Source of the DNA: Schoenoplectus triqueter
Taxonomy: Eukaryota; Streptophyta; Magnoliopsida; Poales; Cyperaceae
Assembly (NCBI GenBank): GCA_964058805.1
Contig: CAXKVV010001842.1
Span: forward strand, 1 to 32,051
Direction of reading: 5' to 3'
Length of the DNA: 32,051 bases
A program made the translations under genes and the position numbers. Below are positions 11,131 to 20,368 of the stretch, piece after piece. The notes under the pieces were generated by a model, which worked only from the letters and a program-made list of their open reading frames with translations, was not told the DNA's origin and searched no databases. Positions within the stretch are counted from its first letter, which is position 1; each line of letters opens with the position of its first letter.

Positions 11131-12610
11131 GGTTACAAATGAGTCGAGTTCGAGCAAGCTCGGCTTAACTCAATTTCGGATCAACAAAATTTGAGTTTCG
11201 TCGAGTCAAGCTCGTAAAATATTTCGAGCTGAAAAATCTAGTTCAAGCACGGCTCATCACAATTCGAGCTGGCTCACGAGCCAATACATAGGGATGGCAA
11301 TTTAGCCGGTGGCCCGATGGACCCGTCCGGACCCGGTCTGGCCCGACGTCAACCCGCCCAGCCCGGTCAACGAACGGATAAGGCCGGGCCGGGAATGGGT
11401 TTGAAGTTAGGCCCGTCCGTCAGATCCAGAATAATTATATATATATATATATATATAATTTATTTATACTTATACTTATATTATATATATTTATATATTT
11501 TATATAACAATATATTCTAAAAATTATGTAGAATTTTAATATAACACTAATATCATTTAAATTATATTAAATATTTAGTTATAATATTATTATATGAATA
11601 GAAGCACTAATATTTTTGAAATTTATAAATGTGAATAATATAATTTAATAGATACTTTGGTACCTTTTTAGTCATATCTTTTAACTTGAAAATCCAATCA
11701 ATACAAAATTATTTTTTTTAAAACCATACAACTATATATATCATTTTTATATTTTGATCTCTTTTAAAAACAAAACATATAGATCTTAAAAATTCATATT
11801 ATGAAGGTTAGCTGCTGAAAAATTTTAGACCTCTGAATACTTTTTTAATCATAACTTTTGTACTGAAAATTCATATTAAGATGAAATAAAATTCTTAGAT
11901 TCATAACAATAAAATCTTCAACTTTTATATTTATGTTTTCTCAAATTCATAATCTAAAATACTCAAAAAAATATATTTCTCAGCCGATTTTAAAAAACTG
12001 CACTGCAAAACGGGTCTGGACGGGCCGGGCCAGGCCATAAAAATTTGGCCCGCAGACAGGACGAGCCGAGATTTTCAGGCCCAAAGTTATGGGTCAGGCA
12101 GGACAAGTATGCGATTTTGATGGACGGGCCAGACCACGGGATTGACGTTTTACCCGTCTACCCGGCCCATTGCCATCTCTACAAATACATGACTCAGTTT
12201 GATATTTAGGTTTAGTATATCTATAAACTATAAGGTTGATACATCTACAAGACTAATACAAGAGTCAGTACAAAATTGATATATCAACAAATGATATTTC
12301 AATGACATATTTGCTGCACTAATTTGAACGGATGAACTAACAAAAAAGTATCTAGTCAAATATACGAATCAAGTCACAAACGAGTAAGAGACGTATTTAA
12401 GCCATTGAGATGGTGAGAGATAATAAAAGAGGAGTTATCGGATTATATCTCAAAAGAAATTAAAAAGAGCATATAAACTATTATTATTTGAGTCGAGACA
12501 ACTCCAATTTAAATTTAACTCATTTAACTATCGAATCATATTAACTCGAATCAAATTAGCTCGAACTAGATTAGCAAGAGCTTAAGTCAAGCCCAAACTA
12601 AGTCATGAAT
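11131..12610. repeat. Older repeat rich in gagctcgagc-type words, split by an insertion
   Basis: The left part (about 11131-11280) is dense in words such as gtcgagttcgagcaagctcgg and cgagctggctcacgagcc. The right part (about 12480-12610) holds ctcgaac, agctcgaac and agtcaagccc in reverse sense. The two look like opposite ends of one non-autonomous element that was later split by the hAT-type element at 11289-12181. I could not fix its termini or a target duplication, so its limits are approximate. Confidence 0.45.
11281..12189. mobile_element. hAT-type non-autonomous element, 893 bp, nested
   Basis: The element runs 11289-12181. It begins tagggatggcaat and ends with the reverse complement of tagagatggcaat, a 13-bp terminal inverted repeat with one mismatch. 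The flanks ccaataca (11281-11288) and caaataca (12182-12189) match at seven of eight positions, as an aged 8-bp hAT target duplication would. GC-rich subterminal arms made of cccgtccgg and cgggccgggcc words surround an AT-rich, non-coding core. These termini belong to a common plant hAT group. Confidence 0.87.
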
Positions 12611-12977
12611 CCGAGATTTTTTATTCAACGCTACTTGCAGGACCCTCCGTTAGATCATGGCCTTAAAAAGTTTTATTTCAGTTATTATCACGGGAAAAAT
12701 ATCTCTTCACATATTGCATCTGTCGCATTGATCAGCTGATTTAGGTTCCACATATTCTTCAAAAAAATCAATTGTGAACCATGTAATATATAATAATTAG
12801 TATTGTCCTTAATTTACGTGACAGTTGTTAGACTGAAATTTAGTGTCTGCATTTAAAAAAAACATAGCTTATAGCCATTAAACTAGATGTGGTTTCAGAG
12901 ATTAAATTGTATTCTTGTAATACAAAACGCTAATATGCAGTCTGAAGTTCAACCAAAAACAAGCCAAGCATATATGA
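12190..12977. other. Right part of the split repeat, then plain AT-rich DNA
   Basis: Up to about 12610 this is probably the continuation of the older repeat interrupted at 11289-12181. From there to the Mutator-like element at 12978 I see nothing of note. Confidence 0.4.
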
Positions 12978-12986
12978 TGGATTTCA

Positions 12987-13150
12987 CAGTTTTTAATATT
13001 AATAATTATTAATAAATTAATATTATTAAAAATAAGACTGATAACGGTACAATTTTAAATATACGAATGGAAACGCGTCACTGGCACTAGCGTGGCTGAA
13101 ACGCGCCACTGCCAGTACCAGTGGCGCGTTTGCCTCTTATATATATCAAA
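12987..13150 (+). repeat. Left terminal inverted repeat of the PMD-MULE
   Basis: It starts cagtttttaatattaataat and passes through an AT-rich stretch into two GC-rich boxes at about 13069-13131. These include aaacgcgccactgccagta followed by ccagtggcgcgttt, which together form an interrupted palindrome. It matches the right terminal repeat in reverse complement, with one extra copy of an AT block. The inner limit is approximate. Confidence 0.85.
13138..13146 (+). promoter_or_regulatory. TATA box in the left end, pointing into the PMD gene
   Basis: TATATATAT lies immediately inside the GC-rich box. About 30 bp downstream begins a purine-rich leader (13172-13330), followed by a plausible donor AAAG|GTAAAT at 13369/13370. 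This would make a non-coding first exon of about 13170-13369 and an AT-rich leader intron running toward the ATG at 14340. The arrangement is inferred from position and motif only. Confidence 0.5.
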
Positions 13151-13171
13151 CGCGCAGATTATTTGTGCCTT

Positions 13172-13330
13172 GCTGAAGAAATAGAAGAACAGAAGGAAAA
13201 AGAAAAATAAAGAGAAGAGAAAGAAAGAGAAGAGAAGAAAAAAAAAAGAGAGAAAGAAAGAGGAAGAGAGATATTGGAAGAAAGAAGAAGAGAGAGGAAG
13301 AGAAAAGAGAAGAAAGAAGAGAAGAAAAAA
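13172..13330 (+). repeat. Purine-rich (GA) tract in the leader
   Basis: About 160 bases are almost all A and G on the plus strand. The Phe/Ser/Leu-rich frames seen on the minus strand are products of this composition and not genes. It lies where the 5' untranslated region of the PMD gene is expected. Confidence 0.8.
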
Positions 13331-13379
13331 CGTACGAGTACATCTGTGCGTTTGGTATTGCAATTAAAGGTAAATTTTA

Positions 13380-14300
13380 TTTATGTAAATAATTAGCATT
13401 GAAATATAAATATAATTTAGTTGTGTAGATTAAATTAGAATGATTTAAATATAATTTAGTTATAGAATTAATTATACATTTTATTAATTATAATTTAATT
13501 AAATATTAATGGTAGGTTTAAATGTGAAATTATGTAATTATAGATTTAATTATTATTTAATTGTATAATTAATTATCTATTTAATTATAGATTAAATTGT
13601 AGAATTGTAGAATTGTGTAATCGTGTAATTATAATTTTAGATTATTTATTAATTATTTGTGTAGAATTAATTAATTTATTATTAATTGTAGATTAATTAT
13701 TGATTTAATTGTAGAATAATAAATATTTAATTAGGGTTTAATTGGAGATTAAATTATAATTATCTAAATATAATTTATTTATAATTTAATTATATATTTA
13801 ATTATAAAATGTATTAATTATAATTTAATTATATATTTAATTATAAAATGTATTAATTATAATTTAATTGAAGATTAATTGTAGGTTTAAATGTGACATT
13901 ATTTAATTATAGATTTAGTTATTCATGAATTATATATTTAATTGTCTATTTAATTAAAAAAGTATTTAATTATAGATTAAATTATAGAATTGTAGAATTG
14001 CGTAATAATAATTTTAGATTATTTATTAATTATTTGTGTAGAATGAATTTATTTATTATTTAATTGTAGAATAATTATTGATTTAATTGTAGAATAATAA
14101 ATATTTAATTATGCTTTAAATGTAGAATAAATTATAATTATCTAAATATAATTTAGTTGTAAAATCTTTTAATTGTAGAATTTATTTATTTGTAGAATAA
14201 AAGCTTTTAATTATAGAATAATATATATTTAATTAGGCTTTTAATTGTTCATTTATTATTTAATTATATAATAGATAGATTAAAAATGAAGTACAAAATA
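13380..14300. repeat. AT-rich leader with internal 369-bp duplication
   Basis: The segment is made of variants of ttaattatagatttaatt. Two long copies can be followed: from 13513 (taggtttaaatgtgaaatta) to about 13770, and from 13882 (taggtttaaatgtgacatta) to about 14155. Both end in tatctaaatataattt. A 41-bp unit containing ttataaaatgtattaattat is doubled between them, near 13779-13865. It is probably an expanded intron in the leader of the PMD gene. Confidence 0.75.
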
Positions 14301-14339
14301 ATTTTAAATTAATTATGAAATGATTTTTTATACTAGATA

Positions 14340-16242
14340 ATGGTAAGCGAGCAACGAAATGAAAATATCATAATTTATCTCCTTGAAGACAAACATCGAA
14401 CACATTATAGTCAGGTAGAGGTACATTTTATTTTTAAAAATAATAATAAAATACATATATATGAGAACCTAATTATGAAATAAAAATTACAGAGAGATAG
14501 CAATGTCATTCGTTTCCGCACTCATCGTCCGACGATACCATACATCTCGCACATTCAGAGTAGGTTGCGAGTTATGAGATTTCTTCATCTCGCCAGGCTG
14601 CGTGAGATTTATGTGCAAGAAGCGGAGGCCCGTAACTTGAAGATTGATACGGGTTTATTGAGCGCGTTAATAGAGTTTTGGAGGCCAGAAACTCACACAT
14701 TTCACTTAAATTTTGGCGAGATGACCGTGACTCTAGAGGTAAATACTAAAATATTATTAATTTAATTACAATATTAAAAAGATGATATAGTAATATATTT
14801 TTTTTAGGACTTCGCATGTCTATGGGGTTTATCCACCATTGGTGAGCCGGTGACTGGATATACTAATGGAGATTTTTCGGCATACATCTGTCAGTTATTT
14901 GGGCAGGATGATATATCAGCATTCTGCAAAGATGGAAGGTAATTGATTAGACTCTACATGAATTTTAGTTTTTTTTGTTCACAAATTTTAATTAAGCTAA
15001 ATATAAAATTTGGCAGACGTTCTATTTCCCTTCGAGAGTTACGGTCCCACTTTGATCACGCTCCAGAGGCAGACGATCATCAGGGTCTTGATCGATATGT
15101 GATCGGTTTTGTTTTGGAGTTGGTGGGGTGTATCATGTTCCTCGACAACAGTGGAGACTTTGTACCAGCGTTTCTTCTGCCGATTTTGACGGTAAGGATT
15201 TTAAAATAATTTATCTTTCATAATTAAATAATTTTAGTACTAATATTTAATTTATAAGAAGATTTACAATTCGATAGAGAAAGAAATTGGGACGCTGCGG
15301 TACTTGGTTATTTATATCGGCGTCTTGATGTGGCATGCCAAGGACTGACGAGGAGTATTGGTGGTCTGTGACTTTTGTTATTGTTGTGGAGCTGGACGCG
15401 TTTGCCCCCCAATCGTTCATTACCTGCCTCAGATGCATTCATTTTCAGTGACCGGGGTACATCGGACTGTGATAGTTGTGCGACTTTTGGCAGGTAATAA
15501 TTTAATTACAAAATAAAATCAATCAATTGATGAAAATATATGTGTAATCACTAATCATAGTTTGAACTGATAATAGGAAATAGATCCTTGATAAGAACAT
15601 ATATTTCAATCTATCACACGTCGGTGTGAAGTACGTGAGGGATCAGCTGATTATGTTGCCGCACACACATGTCAATTGGAGGCCGTACGAGTCGGTTCAT
15701 CACTTATTGCCGACATGCGTAGACGACTCTGTGGACTCGTATACTTATCGGCTTCCACTTATTTACTTTCCGATAGTGGAGTGGTACTATCCGGATCGGG
15801 TGAGGCGACAGTTCGACTTACTTCAGTCAGTACCGCCTCCGCTTCCCGAGATATTCTACCATATATACTAAAAATATATAATTTTTATATTTATTATTTC
15901 TTATACTAACTATTTGCACAATTATACTAACTAATTTTACATGCATTTGTGGAGGAGCATCAGAAATTATCCGCGCTTGGATTCAAGAAAAAAAATATGA
16001 ACTGGAGACAACATCATCAGACGTATGTAGACATATGAGATGAGCTTCCTTCACGAGACCCGAATGAAGAAGAGTGGAATGCGGAGGACTATAGAAGGTA
16101 TCGACGGTGGTTTGAGGTCTATGGAGCCGCTAGCGCTCAACTTGACCCGAGTGATTTGGTACCTCATATACCTTCGGTAGCGGAGATCCCTGACATCGGC
16201 TACACTCCATGCGGTCGAGCCCTCTTCAGGTCTAGCGTATAA
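14340..16242 (+). pseudogene. Plant mobile domain (PMD, MAIN-LIKE type) gene, broken
   Basis: Exons can be read as 14340-14414, 14493-14738, 14808-14938, 15017-15191, about 15258-15493, about 15577-15871 and about 15958-16242. The first four join cleanly with GT-AG borders. The PMD signature is clear: [20 protein letters not shown] and GEMTVTLE, then GLSTIGEPVTGY, the arm ending LDRYVIGFVLEL, WDAAVLGYLYRRLDVAC, VKYVRDQLIMLPHTHVNWRP, and NMNWRQHHQTYVDI near the end. Disablements are TGA at 15369-15371, TAG at 15581-15583 and TGA at 16036-16038, the last where the family usually has Trp. The junction into exon 5 does not keep phase. Host PMD proteins such as MAIN and MAIL1 are nuclear and act in meristem maintenance and transposon silencing. 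Transposon copies have no settled function. Selenocysteine or readthrough is not expected here, so I call it a pseudogene. Confidence 0.88.
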
Positions 16243-17100
16243 TCTTTAAGGACAACTCCCTTCTTTGCATTTCATAATAAGTCATGTTTTACAACTTTCT
16301 TGTACCTAACATTGAACGTTTTTCCTAACACTCCAATCACAAATTAACCAATTTAAAGCTGATTTAGAAGTAAATATTCTATTTTCAGCTAACTCATCAT
16401 CGAGTCCTAAGAGAGATTCATTCGCGCCTAAACGGTCAAACATCTCAAAATTATTTAACGAATCTACGAGATGGTATCTCTCAGTTCGTCCGGTAACTAA
16501 CAATATGGTATCACATCTCTGAATTTCCTCATCTTCAGATTCATCGATCGAAAAATCTGACTGCTCAGTGTAATCCTCTCTTGTTTCTTCTTTATTTGAA
16601 TAATACATACCACCATCATCTTGCTCATCCTGATCATCGTGATCATCACTTAGTTTCATTATCGTTGGATCAACACTACTTCTGTCATCAATATTATCAG
16701 CTAAATTACAGCCAGACGTAATACTACTACTACCGCCAAAAAAATTATATAGTAGATAAGAATTTTGAAGGAAAATTATATTGTTACTGTAAATAGTCGG
16801 ATACAGATATAAATTGGTTTGATCGTAGGTTGGATAAGAATTAGTTTGATTGTAGGTTTGATAGGAATTGGTTCGATCGTAGGTTGAATAAGAATTAGTT
16901 TGATCGTAGGTTTGATAGGAATTGGTTTGATCGTAGGTTTGATAGGAATTGGTTTGATCGTAGGTTGGATAGGAATTGGTTTGATCGTAGGTTTGATAGG
17001 AATTGGTTCTGCAGTATAATTTTCTTCATCGGGATTATAATTTAAATCTGGTAGGATTTTGAAGAAGTTGGATGTTTGTTGTTTTTGTGTTTGTGAGAAT
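16232..17100 (-). pseudogene. MULE transposase, decayed N-terminal fragment
   Basis: Read on the minus strand from the right end inward. The order is a leader-like peptide (NFFKILPDLNYNPDEENYTA), seven copies of a nine-residue repeat (NSYQTYDQT in one frame), an acidic stretch (DDHDDQDEQDDGG) and DDELAENRIFTSKSALNWLI. Then comes CDWSVRKNVQC, a stop, VQESCKT, a stop, LIMKCKEGSCP, a stop and RLYAR. The last part follows the N-terminal domain of MuDR-type transposases, where a Lys/Cys motif (KCKE..CPW-L) is typical; here the Trp codon is a stop. Stops lie at 16306-16308, 16282-16284 and 16246-16248, and a frame change is needed near 17005-17035. The catalytic DDE domain and zinc knuckle are missing: the PMD gene lies where they should be. 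Assignment rests on motif order and context. Confidence 0.72.
16816..17004 (-). repeat. Seven tandem 27-bp units inside the transposase remnant
   Basis: Units start at 16816, 16843, 16870, 16897, 16924, 16951 and 16978, each a variant of ggtttgatcgtaggtttgat plus aggaatt. Because 27 is a multiple of three, all minus-strand frames stay open and give nine-residue repeats: NSYQTYDQT, IPIKPTIKP or FLSNLRSNQ. The first is in frame with the acidic stretch that follows and is the likeliest true frame. Confidence 0.93.
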
Positions 17101-17118
17101 TGAACGAGTGGACATCGG

Positions 17119-17126
17119 TATTTATA
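17119..17126 (-). promoter_or_regulatory. TATA box in the right end, pointing into the transposase remnant
   Basis: TATAAATA on the minus strand lies just inside the GC-rich boxes of the right end. It mirrors the TATA box at the same relative place in the left end. It would drive the transposase gene. Confidence 0.55.
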
Positions 17127-17290
17127 GCAAACAAAGGTGCCACTGGCCGTGGCGTGTTCTAAGGAAACGCGCCACTGGCAATGGCGCGTTTGGTAAAGAT
17201 GCCACTGGCAGTGGCGCGTTTGCATATTTTTGAACTTATCCGTTTTTCACTCTTATTTTTAATATTAATAATTATTAATATTAAAAACTG
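17127..17290 (-). repeat. Right terminal inverted repeat of the PMD-MULE
   Basis: It holds three GC-rich boxes at about 17136-17159, 17164-17191 and 17198-17222, variants of acgcgccactgccagtgg plus cgcgttt, then an AT-rich tail ending ttaatattaaaaactg. It is the reverse complement of the left end with indels. The inner limit is approximate. Confidence 0.85.
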
Positions 17291-17299
17291 TGGATTTCA

Positions 17300-20200
17300 T
17301 ATCAATAGAGAACATCCAAAAAAATAAATTATTACGTGAGAACGAATCTTCAAATCAAGGTAAAGAACAATTACTTAATTACTTACAAAATAAATGAGTA
17401 AATTATCTTTTTTTTTTTACTTTTTATATCACAGTCTTAATTCTCGTACGTAGGTCTATCTTTGCAATTAATTGCGGAGGTACTGGCTTCAACACAAATA
17501 AATTTAAGAGTTATTGTGGAGATAAGAATGGGAGAAAATGTGGGAGAGACCAAGCAGTTCTCTCAATGGAGACCTTCTGAGGCAAGCCCATGTATGGAGT
17601 ACATGCACCATGGAGTATGGACAAAAAGCCAAAAACATCCAACCATGCAAACGGTGCGATAGGTATTGGGATGTAGATAGGTTTCGAAGTGTGATGGACG
17701 CGCACCAAGCTGCCCCATTTGACCCGGTTAAACATTGGACGCATGCGCGAACTTTCTTCTCCATGTCCAATGTCAAATTTTACAAAAGTTAATTAGGCTT
17801 AGTCGCTTGGCTATGTGTCCCCTAACGAAGGAAACTAAGAAACCTCGCTTTCTACTTTACGAGTTAGCCTTGCCACTTGCCAATCGTTTGGCCGGGAGAT
17901 GCGAAAGCGGGACGGACCTAGCTTATATCAGGGTCATCTGATTTTCTCTAAATTTTAAAATATATATTTTTTTTTAGGGTAAATTTTCATTAATCTGACC
18001 TCATCTTATTTCTATCTTTTTTCTGAATTATTTGATTATTTTTATTAAGAAACTTTTATTTAATATTGTGGATAACGAAAGAAATACACAAAGGTTTTAA
18101 AATATGAAGTCTCATAGAGAAAATTTTTCTTCATCGACTTAATTATCTATTATTTTGAGTTTTATATTTTTATTATTTTAATATATACATATATATAAGG
18201 ATATTATTATGATATTTTTTTATTAGATAGTAATGTATGCTGAATTGTTGATTTTTTTTATTTAGTATTGATCAGCTAACGGATTAGAACATGATAAGTT
18301 ATTGCAATCCGATTACTAACCCCTCTGATTAAAATCATTCATCAGCCCTTGTGTGAAAGTGAGATTTCTTACTAGAATTGATTATGCACCAACATTATTA
18401 TTGAGTCATATTGTTAGAAAATGTTTTGGAAATACTATCATTAAATTGCCATCGATGTTAATTTTATTATTTATGTTAATTATGATGATTTTATTATGTA
18501 GCTTTTTTGTGTAGTATGTTTGTTAGTCAATTGAAATACCACTAATCTGAATAGTTCATTTAAATTGAATAAAAGAATATTATACATAATAGTTTGCACG
18601 ATAAAATTATAAGATAATGTCTCAGTTAATCCCCCTCCCCCCCCCCCCCCTATTGGGTTGTGACAAGTCATTCCCCAAATTTTTAGTTTGACATTAATAG
18701 TATACTGGTATCAATAACGTTATCAGCTTTCATATTATTATTATACATAATTTTTACTTGTCGACGCTTTAGGAAGAAAAAAAAGATTTAACTCGACCTT
18801 CAGAGCTTCAATAGAGCTCACGTGAGACCTAGGAAACGTTTGAGGTTAAACGAGCTCGTAGAGTCAGAATGTTGGAAGTTCTAGCTGAAACTTATCAAAC
18901 TAATTAACATTGATGATGATAAGAGAAATGATAGTCGTTCAATCAATTCTTCACATTACTTGTTTAGCCAATATTTTTGATCAAATTGTTTAGGCAATAT
19001 TTATTATTATACTTTTTATTTTGTTACGTGATTTTCATCGAGATCCAATCCAGAACTATTTAATATGAATAGGATATTTGTTGACTTACTTCAGAATTAT
19101 GTATGATTAAATCATGAATATCAGAATCATAACGAATAGGTATTTCATGTTTATGGCATGTAATTTTATGTGTAAACGATTCATAGTTTTATTGAATAAG
19201 AAATTAGAACCAAATTACAGTATTATTTTACCGATATGTCACGGGTACTTCAATTTTGTTTTTGGGCGTACATTCTAGAATAAATTAATTTATAAAGTTA
19301 ATAAAACTATTTCGTGTTTTCTACGGATTAAATTTAAACCGCACAATAATAGTTATCATATAATTTTCTATACATTATAGTATTAATTACATAAATTTTG
19401 AAAATCTTAATATTACATCAAGAACGTTTCTTTTGAAATATTCATTGCAATGATTTCACCATAATCATTGCATTTGCAATGATTTCATAATGTTTCTTTT
19501 GAAATATTCATTAAACATAATAATTGACAACTAATTTAGAATAGTACTATCAAACATATAGAACCTGACAATCAAATTTCGAACATCTATTTTTTCAAAG
19601 ATACAAGAAAGGTTGTTAATTTTTAGACCATAAAAAATTCAGTTAATTTCAGTGAAACATATATAAACTCTTATCATAACTTATATATAAATATGATATG
19701 TGGATATGTAATGTAAGAATTTGACTTATACTTTACTTTTTCACATTGTCATAATTATATTAGTAAAAATAAAACGTTGTATAGTTATCGTTGTGCAAGA
19801 CTAATTTGTCATATTATAGTGCAAAATCAGGATATAGTGTTCGATGATCTATTGCAGCACAGAACGATGCAACTCAGAATTCCACTCTCTGATAGTTTCA
19901 AGATTCGCGCAAATCCAATAATAAAAAAATTACCTCGTAAAAAGCTAAAAGTCTATTTATCTATGTACATTGTGCCGCAGAAGATCAGGGCACTTTGGTC
20001 CTTGCAGTTTGTTTCCTTCTGTTCATTTGTGTGTCATACTAATTAGAGGACCCCACTAAACCATTTTTTTTACGAAATTGAAATGACGACATCTTTTCCT
20101 AATGCAAGCAAGCATTATATATGATTGAAGGTGCGCCATTAGCGCTCTAATTTTCTCTGCTCACCTTTATTTGCCTCACAAAGCGAAAGAAGAGGAAAAA

Positions 20201-20347
20201 GAAATGAAGTAAAGAGGGTGGAGGTAACAAAAAGGAGAATAATAAGGAGGAGGTGGTTAGTTTGCTAAAGAGCAAGTTCACATGCGAGCAAGTGAGCGAG
20301 TGGCGGGGGTGGGTGCAAGTGCAATATGTGATGCATTTCATCTTCAT
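17300..20347. other. Intergenic DNA with a GC-richer island at about 17510-17940
   Basis: The island at 17510-17940 stands out from its AT-rich surroundings. It holds overlapping short open frames on both strands, but I recognise none, and none has a clear start, domain or intron. It might be a gene fragment or an organellar insertion. Elsewhere there is a C5-T-C14 tract at 18631-18650 and a direct repeat of tttcttttgaaatattcatt near 19427 and 19493. The rest is plain. Confidence 0.45.
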
Positions 20348-20368
20348 CCCCCCCCCCCCCCCCCCCCC
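20348..20368 (+). repeat. Homopolymer of 21 C
   Basis: Twenty-one consecutive C bases. Such a tract is length-unstable and a common site of sequencing or assembly error. A similar C14 run lies at 18637-18650. Confidence 0.95.

Larger units (their letters stand above)
12978..17299. mobile_element. Mutator-like element (MULE) carrying a PMD gene, 4304 bp
   Basis: The element spans 12987-17290, flanked by the perfect 9-bp direct repeat tggatttca at 12978-12986 and 17291-17299. Its ends are inverted repeats starting cagtttttaatattaataat on each side. Similarity continues with small indels through aaaaataagactgataacgg-like sequence into blocks of palindromic boxes built on acgcgccactgccagtgg. Each end has a TATA box pointing inward. 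On the plus strand is a broken multi-exon plant mobile domain gene. On the minus strand is a decayed N-terminal piece of a MULE transposase. The catalytic DDE part is absent, so the element cannot move by itself. The 9-bp duplication and long inverted ends place it in the Mutator superfamily. PMD genes inside plant MULEs are an established pattern. Confidence 0.92.

Noticed and set aside
13055..13363. Long minus-strand frames rich in Phe, Ser and Leu
   Set aside because: They read the complement of a GA-rich tract. The composition alone explains the open frame, and there is no domain or start context.
16816..17004. CRISPR-like appearance of evenly spaced repeats
   Set aside because: The units are directly adjacent without unique spacers and lie in plant nuclear DNA. 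It is a plain tandem repeat in a degenerate coding region.
16776..17225. 149-residue minus-strand frame including the right terminal repeat
   Set aside because: Its start lies in the inverted repeat outside the TATA box. The repeat section is open in all frames, so length is not evidence for this frame as a gene.
19777..20046. 89-residue plus-strand frame
   Set aside because: No conserved motif, no splice or promoter context and AT-driven codon use.
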